Assembly (NCBI GenBank): GCA_023052935.1
Contig: CM041293.1
Location: forward strand, 177,311,600-177,375,599
Direction: 5' to 3'
Source of the DNA: Piezodorus guildinii
Taxonomy: Eukaryota > Arthropoda > Insecta > Hemiptera > Pentatomidae
Length of the DNA: 64,000 bases
Part shown: piece by piece, positions 53,195-63,970 of the stretch
Position numbering within the stretch: the first letter of the stretch is position 1
Layout: each line of letters opens with the position of its first letter
Translations under genes and position numbers: made by a program
Notes under the pieces: generated by a model
What the model saw: only the letters and a program-made list of their open reading frames with translations
Told to the model about the DNA's origin: nothing
Database searches by the model: none

Positions 53195-54290
53195 CAATAA
53201 TAATAATAATAATTTTATTTATTTGTCTTTAGGGCAATCCCCATACAAATAGAGCTGGCTGGCACAGTACAATTAATAAATTTATCACCAGCAAATATAC
53301 AATAATATAATTACAATTCGAATAAATATTTAAAACAAAAACAACAAACCACATATACAGCAGTAAGTATTAAGGTGTTATTATCTTTATGATTAATTTC
53401 ATCCAGCATATACATAAATATCACAAATTAAATATAAGCATATCAATAAATAATGCAAAAATATTAGTACTAAAGCGAATACTAATTCCCCACAAATTAC
53501 TAACAAGTCCCGAAACCTTTAAGAGTGATTAACATTCTGAGAAAGATGTTGAAATCTTATTTTAAGATTCTCTTTGACAAAAATAAATAATGATTTCAGG
53601 TCCATTTCGTGGGGTTCCGCAAGAATTTCGTAAAAGCCATCAATACTCACATCATTTAATACGGACATATAACGACTTCTATTGTCATGGTATGCGGGAC
53701 ATCGAGCAAAAAAATTGAAACAATCTTCCAATGCGTCTCCATCACAAACTGGGCACGGCTTCTGTGGGTCCAGACTATACTTCTGCGGGCCGACACTAAA
53801 GGAGATGGCGTATTTTCCCGACAGTCTGATCTGGGCTAAAGTTCTAACATACGCGATATTGCATCCTAACATTAGATAACTTTGCGGAAGGATGGTGTCA
53901 GCAAGGACCTTACTGTACCACGGGCTATAGGTCGACTCTTGGAGCATGGCTATATCCTTCATTCTCATATATTTGCAGTAGCCCTCCAAAATATTCCTCT
54001 CCCAGGTTCTAACAGTAATAGAGTCGTTAAATAATAACGGGTCAAACATCCCGAAACTCTCGAAGAATTTCCTTCGAAATATCGACATAAACAAGCAAAG
54101 GATTATTATGGATATGTAAAATAGTGTATGTTATACCTTCTGAGAGACTCCCACTCCCTACCCTCCAAGCGAAGCGAACATCTGGTATAAACAAGAGCTT
54201 AGAGATCGAGGTGGTTCTCAGCTGATTATACAGAGGTAAAAACATACCACTGGCGCGCTCTGGGAGATTAAATACCAATCAATATGGAGG
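53195..54290 (-). mobile_element. LINE-D 3' fragment with (TTA)n tail
   Basis: The minus-strand LINE remnant ends in a short run of TTA at 53198-53215, preceded by about 300 bp of 3' UTR and the C-terminal ORF. Confidence 0.72.
53519..54278 (-). pseudogene. LINE-D ORF2 C-terminus with Cys/His cluster
   Basis: The main frame (53519-54094) reads YVRTLAQIRLSGKYAISFSV, PQKPCPVCDGDALEDCFNFF and ARCPAYHDNRSRYMSVLNDV. C-x2-C...C...H resembles the zinc-knuckle tail after the RT domain in several LINE clades. An upstream frame (54042-54278: FNLPERASGMFLPLYNQL, ISKLLFIPDVRFAWRVGS) continues it across one frameshift. RT catalytic motifs are not present. Clade uncertain. Confidence 0.7.
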
Positions 54291-54640
54291 GCTTAATTTG
54301 CAAATGATGGTAGGAAACATGAATAATTAAAATGAGGGAATTAAATTTAGATTTCGCAGGATTCCGCGGTCTCTTCGATTAGAGTTAACTCGCTTGCGGA
54401 TAACTTAATGGAATAATCCTCCGAGCTGATCCCTCTCGAACGAGCTAAACTCTCTGCTTACATATATTTAGGTCAACACATGCCGAATCCAATTCTCAAA
54501 TAAATAATTTATCTCTGACTACCAAATTATTCACTTTCGTTTTTCGAATATATGTTTTAAGTTTCCCTCAAGTCCCGCAGTTCTACGTTTGTATGTGGTA
54601 TTAATAGCTAGAAAACGAAAAAAACGCAGCAAATCAATTC

Positions 54641-54765
54641 ACAATGGTTTATTATTTCCAAATAACTATATAAAGTATAACTATGTATATAGCTGTTTTA
54701 AGGCAATGAAATAATATGAAAGGAAATATATAACTCAATCACCACTGTTAATTTCAACACGATAT
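54641..54765 (+). repeat. Repeat X (copy 2)
   Basis: CACAATGGTTTATTATTTCC then AGTATAACTATGTATA and TCAATCACCACTGTTAATTT. Aligns with 60897-61035 over about 130 bp. Confidence 0.65.
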
Positions 54766-54774
54766 GATGATAAT

Positions 54775-55684
54775 TTTTACTTTCACTTACTATATATAGT
54801 AAGGGAAAGTACTGCGATCGTGAAAATTTTCGAATTCCAGTTTTCAATGTAAATACACATTTTAGGGTCCGCTGGGTCGAAATAACCAAGTCCCGCAAAA
54901 AGGTCTGTGTGTGTGTGTGTGTGTGTGTGTGGTAACTCCCGGGCGGAAACGGTAAGTCCTAATGAAATGAAATTTCATATTTAAGACAAATATACGCCCG
55001 AGACGTGACAAAACCTTTTTCATCAAAATGAGCTTACTAGAAGAGCTACTTTATACCATGCATTTTGCACTTTTTTTCGATTTTCTCAAAAACAGTTCCG
55101 ACGATTTTGTTTACACTCGCTATATCGATGTATAATTTAATGTGCTTTAATATCATTGAGGTTTCATTTGGATTAAAATGGTCTGACAGGGCTTAAAGGC
55201 TGATATTTTAAATTTTCTTTCTCTAAAGTTCCTTTAATTTTGTCGATTCTATAAAAATAAGTATATTATCTTGTTAACGCTGATGAAAAACAGGTAAATA
55301 TATAAATTGAATGAATTCGATACCCAACTAAAGGAGAAAACAGAAAAAATATTTGTTTAATGCAATTTTTCGTTAACATAAGAGCAGTAATATACATGTA
55401 TGATATATCGTTGGAAAGCTAAAGATTTTAGAAAAAATATTATCTTGTACTCAAGCTTTTAAAAGTTAATAGAGAGTGATGAAAATAAGATAAAACTAAG
55501 TGGTTATTTTAGATAATAACATAATAGATTTTTCAATAAAAACACATGTTTCTATAGAAATTTAATTTAATAAATTCTTCAATAGTTTCACGCATTTTTA
55601 TCTCTAACTGCATTTGAAAATTCTTTCATTGATTTTAAAAATGGAGGTAAGTGAAAATCGTGTGTTGCCCTTACCAGATTTATT
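54775..55684 (-). repeat. UR1 copy, full length
   Basis: TTTTTACTTTCACTTACTAT to GCCCTTACCAGATTTAT, about 910 bp, with a (GT)n patch at 54904-54932. No ORF. Confidence 0.92.
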
Positions 55685-55736
55685 TTGATAAATTACAAAG
55701 TTTCATTATTGAAAATGATAAATAAAAAAACATTGA

Positions 55737-56352
55737 TTTTTACTTCACTTATCTATATTAGAGACAATATACCTTTCTCATATATAGCAATATTTATTTC
55801 GTAAAATCGAAAACTCGAGGATGAATTCGAGTTTTCCAAAGAAATACACAATTAAGACTTCTGACTCAAGAAAACCAAGACTTGGTTAAATGAATGAAGT
55901 AAGTGTCAAAAGTGCCGTTTTCGTGCAGGACTTGCCACACACAGACCTTTTTGTGGGACTCGGTTATTTGCACATGAAACGTATATTACCGTTGAAAACC
56001 GGAATTTGAAGGAATACCTTGTAACTGGGTGGTTAGCATAACCGCCTCCTATGCCAAAGGTTACGGGTTCGAACCCGCGAGTGGCCCTAGGATTTTTTAA
56101 TGGGAGTAAAAAATCCTTAGTTATACCGTCCTTCAGAGTGGACGTTAAAAAGTGGTCCCGAGCCTGTGCGAAGTCAGGTACTCGTTAAAGATCCCTATCC
56201 TAATAAAACTTGGATAGGCTAAATTTAGGACTCCCACTGTAGCATCGTCCGATTAGCCATAGTAGCATAAAGTGACGTTAAATAAATGAACAAACTGCAA
56301 TTCGAAAATTTTCATGATCACAATACTTATTCACAAATTCTTACTATATAAA
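55737..56352 (+). repeat. Diverged UR1 right-arm pieces split by a SINE-B
   Basis: A reverse piece (55737-55890) joins a + piece (55908-56012, GTGCAGGACTTGCCACACAC to GAAAACCGGAATTTGAA), which resumes after the SINE at 56296 (CTGCAATTCGAAAATTTTCA). The repeated CYGSAATTYGAA is a diverged target duplication. Confidence 0.7.
56013..56295 (+). mobile_element. SINE-B, near full-length
   Basis: The head has A-box region GGGTGGTTAGCATAACC and B box GGGTTCGAACCC. The body includes GTACTCGTTAAAGATCCC and the tail is GTGACGTTAAATAAATGAAC. Inserted in UR1. Confidence 0.87.
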
Positions 56353-56404
56353 TGTGGGAATATTTTTCCGCGATAATATTTTTTTTTCTACAAATAAAAA
56401 TAAT

Positions 56405-56657
56405 GTTTACGCCGTTACGCAATGGAGAGGAGCATGTTAGGCGTAAGGAAAAGCCAAAAAAGCTAAATAGTCAAACAATAAGAAAAGTTAGTGGTATCCC
56501 TGATGCAATCAGAATTGTAAAAAAGATGAAATGGCAATGGGCTGGCCATCTAAGGAGGGAAAATGATAAAAACTGGGCTAATATATTGACTGAGTGGACT
56601 CCATTGGATAGGAAAAGAAACCGAGGCAGGCAAAGAAGAAGGTGGGTCGATGATATC
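56405..56657 (+). pseudogene. LINE C-terminal fragment, cut by UR1
   Basis: The + strand reads RKVSGIPDAIRIVKKMKWQW, AGHLRRENDKNWANILTEW and RGRQRRRWVDDIKK, the C-terminal tail of an RTE/CR1-type LINE protein (the WQWAGH..R and GR...RW.DDI signatures). UR1 starts at the last codon, so UR1 inserted into this fragment or adjoins its break. Confidence 0.8.
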
Positions 56658-57594
56658 AAAAAATCTGGTGCGGGCAACACACGACTATCACTTACCTTAA
56701 TTTTTTTTAATAAACTAAAGAATTTTCAAACACAGTTAGAGATAGAAATGAGTGAAACCATTAAAGAATAAATTAAATGGAATTTCTATAGAAACATGTG
56801 TTTTATTAAAAAAAACGATTAAATTATTATCTAATAAAATATTCAGTAAGTTTTATCGGTTTTTCATCTCTTTATTAACTTATTTATAAGATGTATTACC
56901 TTGTGTATAAGATAATATTTTTTCTAAAATCTTTAACTTTCTAACGGTATATGATACGTGCATATTACTGTTCCTATGTTCAAAAACCAAAAATTTCATT
57001 AAAAAATTTTTTTCAGTTTTTTCCTGCAGATATTTATCAAATCCGCTCAACTTGCATATTTAGCTGTTAACTATCAATGCTGACAAGATAATAAAGTTAC
57101 TTTCATAGAATCTACAGAATTAAAGGTACTTTAGCGGAAGACATTTTGAAATATCGGCATTTAAGCCCTGTCAGACTATTTAAATCATAATGACACCTAT
57201 ATGATATAAAAGTCAATTATATTTTACATCGCTATAGAGAGTTTAATCAAAATAATTTGAGCCGTTTTTGAGAAAATCATAAAAAGGTGCAAATAACATG
57301 GTATAAAGTGGCTCTTCTGGTGAGCCGATTTTGATGAAAAAGATTCTGGATTATTTCGGGCTTATAATTGTCTTAAATATGAAATTTAAGTTTCGTACGA
57401 TTTATCGTTTTAGCGCTAGACTTAACACACACAGACACACATATACACAAAGACCTTTTTTCCGTACTTGGTCATTTGGACTCAGGGGACCCTAAAACGT
57501 GTATTTCCGTCGAAAACTGGAATTCGAAAATTTTCACGATCGCAATACTTTCCCTTACTATATATTTCATATATAGGTAAGTTAAAGTAAAAGG
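56658..57594 (+). repeat. UR1 copy, full length
   Basis: AAAAAATCTGGTGCGGGCAA to ATATAGGTAAGTTAAAGTAA, about 935 bp. No ORF. Confidence 0.92.
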
Positions 57595-58390
57595 CAGAAG
57601 GAGTGCTAAGGTCACGTGATAGTTTAGGAGAATATTGGAAGGTGAAGATGATCGGCGTACTCTTCAACTCCAGTACAGGAAGTTACCATTAGGGACTTTA
57701 AACTCCTGAGAGAAGGTTTCTGTACATATATGTATATAAAGAAAGAAGAAAAAAATCTTTATAGGTATATCAATATAGACTATTATTATTATTATTATTA
57801 TTATTAGTCGAGTTAAAACATGACCTCGACAGTGAATAATTGTATAATTTAAGGATACATTAACTATAGATTATATATACAGTATAAATTTATTTTATTT
57901 GAATATATTAAAGAGGGAATGAGATTAGAGCCCGCATATCTAAATAGGACACTCCATCAATATTTGCTTTAGAGCCGCCAGCGCGTGAATACTGATTAAA
58001 ACGGAATTCGCGGATTTGCTCTTCATAATATGAGCTCATTGCATGGATATATGTATATTATTATATTATATAATATATATATTATATAATATATTATATA
58101 TATATATATATATTTATGCTTCCTAAGGTCTTTATACATTGGGCATTCTATCAAAAGATAATACAGATTTTCCAGCTTTGTAAATTGCACACAGTGCAGT
58201 TTTCATTACCCTCCAGTTATAGGATTTCCCCTCACTGTACTCTACCGGTCTTGTCAAGTTGGCTACCCTAAGCTGGCTCACTAATCGGTGCTTCTTGATT
58301 CGGTGCTTGTGTTCTAAAATATAGGTATTTAGGTAGAAAACGAAGTATATGGTCTGCAATCCTAACACAGGAGAGCTGTGAAAATAGGGG
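57595..58390. other. No gene seen; (ATT)n at 57782-57807 and AT palindromes near 58060-58110
   Basis: GTCGAGTTAAAACATGACCTCGAC-like hairpin at 57808-57831 after the ATT run. A minus frame at 58132-58461 is partly the shadow of the adjacent LINE. Confidence 0.45.
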
Positions 58391-58394
58391 GATT

Positions 58395-58990
58395 CAGCTT
58401 TGACTGTGTACGGGAATTTATTTATCTCGGAACACAGCTGAACTCGGGAAATAACAAGCAACCGGAGATACAGCGTCGGATTTTATCGGCCAATAGGTGC
58501 TACTATGGACTTCTCAGGCACTTAGGAGCAATTCTCTCTCCAGAACAACGAAGATGAGAATATATAAGACCCTTTATATATCGGTTCTCACATATTCGTC
58601 GGAGTGCTGGACGATGACAAAAGCCCAAGATCGTCCCTATTAAGATTCGAAAGGAAAATCTTAAGAAGAATTCTGGGGCCGGTGTATGAGAACGGTACCT
58701 GGAGAAAGCGAAAAAATGCAGAGCTCATTCGTCTCTATAAAGACCGAGACATGGTCCATTTTACAAAGTCTGGTCGCCTGAGATGGGCCGGGCATGTTGC
58801 AAGGATGAATAGAAATGAAATCCCCAAAAGGTACTTGTGGAAAAGATTTTTGGAACCACAAAAGTTGGTAGATCTCGTGAGGCGGCAGATGCGCGAAACA
58901 TGCTGAGAGTTAGAAATTGTAGAGTAACAGGGGAGATTGGCGGCTCAGACTGAAGGAGGCCTTGACTCTTCACGAGTTGTAGCGCCATCT
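58395..58990 (+). pseudogene. RTE-clade LINE RT C-terminus
   Basis: From 58395, with one stop, the + strand reads VYGNLFISEHSXTREITSNR-like thumb sequence and RILSANRCYYGLLRHLGAI. The uninterrupted frame 58604-58906 follows: LRFERKILRRILGPVYENGT, WRKRKNAELIRLYKDRDMVH and SGRLRWAGHVARMNRNEIPK. This is the same domain as 9987-10598 but a different copy. It ends without the usual GRP..RW tail in frame. The active site is absent. Confidence 0.86.
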
Positions 58991-59109
58991 ATGTATGTCG
59001 ATGTATGGGAGGAAATCCCGCAAGATGTAGCAAACCTTATTAGAAGTATGCCTACAAGGCTCCAAGCAGTAATTCAAGCAAGAGGAAGAAATACCCGTTA
59101 TTGAATGGT

Positions 59110-59518
59110 ATTTTTTTTTTTTTTAATTTATTTATAGTAATTTACAACTGTATTAAAGAACACAATAAGTAAATATGTAGAATGAAAATAAAAAGTAATG
59201 AAATGTCTTGAGAAAGAACTACCCAGCGGTAGCACTTCACTAACTATTTTAAGGCAGTAGGTCCCGAGGCCACCTTCTTTTCAGTAGCCTGGATGGTTAT
59301 CAGGGCAGGGATATCTAAGGAAGATAAATTACGGACAAGTGAGATTGTATGGGCAGAGAGTTTAGAATGAAAAGAGGAGTATCTATCACGGGCTATGTCT
59401 GAAACAAATGGGATGTTAATAATGGGTCATCATGGAGGAGTTGATTTAAGACAAAGAAAGGGCATTCAGGATTTTGGATTGTAAGGACTGGATGCGGGAG
59501 GAATTTGATGGTTTCTGG
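59110..59518 (-). pseudogene. LINE-E ORF end and poly(A) tail
   Basis: The minus strand ends ...CAGTTGTAAATTACTATAAA with about 14 A (59110-59125). Upstream, frames such as LTIQNPECPFFVLNQLLHDD suggest a decayed LINE C-terminus. Related to 35270-35485. It is joined directly to UR1 at 59519. Confidence 0.55.
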
Positions 59519-60130
59519 ATGAGCCACTTTATACCATGCATTTTGCACCTTTTTTCGATTTTCTCGAAAACGGTTTCAACGATTTTGATTAAACTCGCTA
59601 TATCGATGTAAAATTTAATGGGCTTTAATATCACATCTAGGATTCATTTTCTTTTAAAATTTTCTTCCTCTAAAGTACCGTTAATTTTGTAGATTATATA
59701 AAAATAACTATATTATATTGTAAACCATTGATAATTTTTGAGACCACATTTACACTATATATACAGAAAATAATAATAATAGTCAAATTACATAAAATAG
59801 AAAATAAATAAATTCATATGTATACAATAAAATAATAATAAATAAAAAAACAAAACAAATCAAAACAACAACCTATTATTGATAATTAACAGCCAGATAT
59901 GCAAGTTAAAGGAGGAAACTGAAAAAAACATATTTTTAATGCATTTTTTTTGTTTTTGAACATAAGAACAAATTATCTAATGCACAAGCTTGTAAAAGTT
60001 AATAAAGATTGATAAAAAGCCGACAAAACTAAGTGATTATTTTATATATAACAATATAATAGAGTTTTAATAAAACACATGTTTCTATATTTATTTAATT
60101 TAATTAATTCTTTAATGGTTTCACTCATTT
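59519..60130 (-). repeat. UR1 middle and left arm with nested insertion
   Basis: GAGCCACTTTATACCATGCA onward, interrupted at 59737-59877, ending near TTTCACTCATTTTAC. Confidence 0.82.
59737..59877. mobile_element. 141-bp insertion with 10-bp target duplication
   Basis: ATTGATAATT occurs at 59727-59736 and 59878-59887 around an A-rich, non-coding 141-bp insert within UR1. The duplication length fits retroposition. The source family is unknown. Confidence 0.75.
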
Positions 60131-60409
60131 TACTTTCACTTACCAAGTCCCAAAAAAAGTCTGTGTGTGTGTGTGTGTGTGTCTGTGTGTGTGTGGTAAC
60201 TCCCGGGCCGAAACGGTAAGTCCTATGAAACTGAAATTTCATATTTAAAACATCTATACGCCCGAGACGTGACAAAACTTTTTTCATCAAAATGACCCTA
60301 CCAGAAGAGGCACTTTATACCATGCATTTTGCACATTTTTCGATTTTCTCAAAACGGTTCCGACGATTTGAAAGTCGTGTGTTGCCCGCACCAGATTTTT
60401 TCTGAATAT
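60131..60409 (-). repeat. UR1, minimal internally deleted copy with both ends
   Basis: Starts ACTTTCACTTACCAAGTCCC (right terminus joined to an inner block). Includes (GT)n at 60160-60194 and ends GAAAGTCGTGTGTTGCCCGC then ACCAGATTTTTT. About 280 bp against about 900 bp for full copies. Confidence 0.82.
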
Positions 60410-60467
60410 TTAAATGCTTATAAATACATTTATTTCAGCATATAGGTGTTGTACATTGAAAATGGTG

Positions 60468-60653
60468 TTATGCGCACCACTTTTGTTTTGCTAATTTTAT
60501 TGTTAAAACTAAAATAACAAATATGGCGACAACTACTGCTATCAATATGCGGGAACGTGCTCTCTCACTCAATTTCACGGGCAACTGAGCAATTGTGCAA
60601 TCGTCCACATCTATCGGTCGAACGGCTCCTAATTGAACGTCCATATGTAACAA
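60468..60653 (-). CDS. Candidate tail-anchored protein, terminal exon
   Basis: The minus-strand frame of 61 codons includes VQLGAVRPIDVDDCTIAQLP, VKLSERARSRILIAVVVAIF and VILVLTIKLAKQKWCA before TAA. A 17-20 residue hydrophobic segment follows a basic stretch and is followed by a short basic tail, as in a single-pass C-terminal anchor. AATAAA lies about 35 nt beyond the stop (near 60431 on the minus strand). Composition is more coding-like than the flanks. The ATG may be internal to a larger exon. Protein not recognised. Confidence 0.4.
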   Translation of the reverse strand: MLHMDVQLGAVRPIDVDDCTIAQLPVKLSERARSRILIAVVVAIFVILVLTIKLAKQKWCA

Positions 60654-60671
60654 TAGATTGCGAATTAGTTT

Positions 60672-60899
60672 CTATAACTCTGTCAGGTTATTGATTGGTT
60701 GGGTTCCATACCGCATATCGGGAACTGGATATAATACAAATGTGTAGGCTTTATTTGCTATACCTTTTTTATATAAATTATCTGTTATTATTATAAATAA
60801 GAAGCAAAAATATCTGATTTTGGTTTTGGTTTCAACCATGAATTTAGAAATAACATCAGTTTTTTTATTCCAGAAATAAAATTGCAAATTATTACACAA
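60672..60899 (-). CDS. Weak candidate ORF upstream of the tail-anchored frame
   Basis: 75 codons on the minus strand. The C-terminal part (TFVLYPVPDMRYGTQPINNL) looks more coding-like than the N-terminal part, which is Ile/Phe-rich. It is in a different frame from 60468-60653 and about 20 nt upstream of it. It might be an exon of the same gene or chance. Confidence 0.2.
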   Translation of the reverse strand: MCNNLQFYFWNKKTDVISKFMVETKTKIRYFCFLFIIITDNLYKKGIANKAYTFVLYPVPDMRYGTQPINNLTEL

Positions 60900-61035
60900 T
60901 GGTTTATTATTTCCAACATACGATATTAAGGTATAACTGTTTATACAGTTTTTTAAAGGAAATTAACTAATATGAAAAACAATGATTAATTCAAAGGAAA
61001 ATGGCCTATCACCACTGCTAATTTCAAAACGCTAT
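60897..61035 (+). repeat. Repeat X (copy 3)
   Basis: CAATGGTTTATTATTTCCAA to ATCACCACTGCTAATTTCAA, matching 54641-54765. Confidence 0.65.
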
Positions 61036-61487
61036 TTTTCTGCTATTTCTTAACTGATTTCAATGTTGTTTTTGTTTTTTTTTAAATTTAAATTCTATCA
61101 AATAAAAACTTTTGCAATTATTTACTAATGAACAGTGGACAAACCACGTATCTTAAAAAAACGTAAGCTCTCAAATTGTGAGATTTTTTTTTTTTTTTCG
61201 ATTACAAAGTTCCATTATTCAAAATAATAAACTAAAAGCATTTATGCTTGACTACATTACTATTACCATTTCTTCCCTTCGGTGTGTATTCAAATAAAAT
61301 TTTATGATTCCAGAACACCTTACATTTTTCTCTACCATCAATAATAACAGAGTTATCAGAGAATCACGACTCCCTGTATCAATATATCAACGAAATTACG
61401 ACGATATTTATACAGATTGTTAAAAAATCGTGGAAAAAGTACAATAATTTGCAAAAAAATTTAAGTTATTGGCAAAAAATAATTTTT
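61036..61487. other. AT-rich interval, nothing recognised
   Basis: A T-run at 61186-61198 and AT-rich sequence without a supported ORF. Confidence 0.45.
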
Positions 61488-61700
61488 TTTTTTTTTCGTT
61501 TGGCCCAACAGACCTACAAGACACTTACTTTATAAGATAGGGAAATCACTATCTAGGCCTATTTTCCGAAGCAGTTAGTAAATCCCAATTTAATTATATG
61601 CTTGAAAAATTCCTCTCGAGACAGGGATTCGAAGTTAAAACTTTTAGCGTGGTAGATTACCGTTCTAGCAACATAGACATGGGCTCCCCCAAAAAGTCAA
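61488..61700 (-). repeat. SINE-C: tRNA-like head and poly(A) tail
   Basis: On the minus strand, GTTGCTAGAACGGTAATC (A-box side) and ACTTCGAATCCCTG (B-box side) are followed by a body and GGCCAAACG plus about 15 A. Unlike SINE-A it has a true poly(A) tail. Confidence 0.6.
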
Positions 61701-61894
61701 CTCTATTTTAATAAAAATAATCAAGTAATTTGACCTAATAATAAATTGATGGCATATTTTTCCTTTTCTAAATCAAATCTTAATTAAGAAAAAAAACGAG
61801 ATAATTATTAAAAGATCGTATAAGTCACTGGGTTGTAGTCAAGAAGTTGAAACTAAGTGTTAAAACAACAAACGCAGTTGTAATATGGTCCCAT

Positions 61895-62530
61895 CACCTC
61901 CTGAAAACTGTTATACATATTCCGAATCTGTTCCTAAATACTAATTCTATAAAATTCTATTCGACATGGAATCTGGGAATAACATTCGATAAAACACTAT
62001 CCTTGAAAAATCATCCGCCCTACATTTTCGAACTTGAAGCGACTGAATTCCCTTCGCCACATATTCCCGTATGATACCCGAAAATTCCTTGTCATCTCTC
62101 TTATATTTAGTAAATACTACTGCTGTATGGTATATGGTGGTGTGTCTGGGGATCTCGAATTGAAATCTTCGCAGTCCCTAGGTAGAACATCGTCCCAATT
62201 TCATGGTTAGTTGAAGTGGCTTTACCCTTCCAATCGTCGCGAGTATTTCCTTGCATCATTACTTAACTAAGTTATCCAATCTCGCCGTCCATCGTTTATT
62301 TTCGTCTCCGGCAATTTAAATCCTCTGTCCATTTTCATTATACACGTTCTAGGCCTTCAGATTTATACAATAAGGCCCACTAAACTGCATATTTCGAGAG
62401 ATCTTTTCTTAGCCTATCCTCAATCCTATGGAATTCTATTCCTCTATCCATCAGCCACTCCAACTCTATTTTTACCTTAAAATCCCTATATTTAATCATT
62501 TAATGTTTATCCGGTCACAATAGAATTGTA
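61895..62530 (+). pseudogene. LINE-C copy 5, RT C-terminus
   Basis: With several frame breaks the + strand reads VIHIPNLFLNTNSIKFY, LGITFDKTLSLKNH and, later, degraded forms of the FKSSV and WNSIP blocks near 62320-62460. Same family as 31091-31585, more decayed. Confidence 0.72.
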
Positions 62531-62532
62531 AA

Positions 62533-63036
62533 TAAGATTTTTTTTTCTTCTCATTTATATTTGTCTATATTATATCAGTAATTTTTAACTAATTTATAAG
62601 TGTTTGTTTGTTTTGTTTATTTATTTAACGTCAATTTATGCTACCGTGGCTAATCGGACGATGTGGGAGTCCTAAATTTTGCCTATCCAGGTTTTATTAG
62701 GACAGGGATCTTTAACGAGTAACTGACATCGCAAAAGCTCGGGACCACCTTTTAACGCCCCCTCAGAAGGACGGCATTCTAAAGATTTTTTTTTCTTCTC
62801 ATTTATATTTGCTAGATTTATTATCAGTAATTTTTAATCTAATTTTATAAGTGTTTGTTTGTTTTTGTTTATTTATTTAACGTCAATTTATGCTACCGTG
62901 GCTAATCGGACGATGTGGGAGTCCTAAATTTTGCCTATCCAGGTTTTATTAGGACAGGGATCTTTAACGAGTAACTGACATCGCAAAAGCTCGGGACCAC
63001 CTTTTAACGCCCCCTCAGAAGGACGGCATTCTAAAG
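62533..63036 (-). repeat. 252-bp tandem duplication containing SINE-B body
   Basis: 62533-62784 and 62785-63036 are near-identical (period 252 bp, measured from the GGCTAATCGGACGATGTGG block). Both share a small deletion in the SINE (GACGATG joined to TGGGAGTCC), so the segment was duplicated after SINE insertion. Confidence 0.85.
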
Positions 63037-63140
63037 ATTTTTTACTCCCATTAAAAAATCCTAGGACCTCCTGCGGGTTTTAACTCGCGACCTTCGGCAT
63101 AGGAGGCTGTTATGCTAGCCACCCAGCTACAAGTAGGATC
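62860..63140 (-). repeat. SINE-B copy with head, after the duplication
   Basis: The second duplicate continues into the rest of the SINE: GCGGGTTTTAACTCGCGACC (B-box side, mutated) and GGCTGTTATGCTAGCCACCC. Confidence 0.8.
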
Positions 63141-63794
63141 CCAAATTTACTCTAAGACTCTAAAGCACATTTTTTATATTAAGGACATATATGTGTACGC
63201 TATAAAAGAATATTTACCAGGATAGGAAAGAATTTATTTATTTTAATAAAATGTGTGATGTGCTCACCGGATTTTTTTAACTTCCTGAATGAAGCCAAAG
63301 CTCCTCTAATTTTAGTAGTCAAGGAGAAAAATACGATTTTAATTAAATAATAAAATAAAAAGCTTATAACAATTTTTAAAGCCAAAACAGCTGGAGATAA
63401 AGAAAGACGTAAAAAGCCAACACATTTGGAATTAGGGTAGGTCTTACCCTAGCCCGAAGGGAAACAACAGGTTAGGCACAGCCGGCGCCTGGTATGGGGT
63501 GGGGTCCGCCATAGAGCAACATCACAGTCGTTCGTGAGCGAAACTTCAAATAGAGTGCCAAGGCCTTATGAATATTCAAGGAAATATAATTTGCATCTAG
63601 TCGCTGTCAGCTGATCTATGCACGTCACCATCACTATGTTGTGGTTGCTGTGGTGATGCGATAATGAGTTGATGTTTAGCATCGTTACACTGAAGGAGAT
63701 CCCTCAATAACAGATGTAAGTCTTGTGTCAAAGGACTATTTCAATTAGACTTTGTGAGATATTTAAAAGAAGCTTTATACCTTTCTAGAAATAC
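63141..63794. other. Unassigned; G/C-richer 63430-63700
   Basis: Contains AGGCACAGCCGGCGCCTGGT and a short inverted GGTAGGTCTTACC. No ORF or family match. It might be a promoter or first exon, which cannot be decided by eye. Confidence 0.3.
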
Positions 63795-63897
63795 ATATAG
63801 GCATTTTTGCAGGACTTGGTAATTTGGACTCAAGGGATCCTGAAACGTGTACTTACATTGAAAACTCGCATTTAAAAAGTTTCACGATCGCAAAACT
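63795..63897 (+). repeat. UR1 right-arm fragment
   Basis: TTTTTGCAGGACTTGGTAAT through TTTCACGATCGCAAAAC. Confidence 0.7.
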
Positions 63898-63970
63898 AAT
63901 AAACAGTATTAAAACAAATAGATATATAGCTACACATAAATATTTATCTCAAATGTTTTAAAAGAAGAAA

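Noticed and set aside
58060..58115. Palindromic ATATAATATAT stretch as a terminator or origin
   Set aside because: Simple AT sequence. Such palindromes are expected by chance here.
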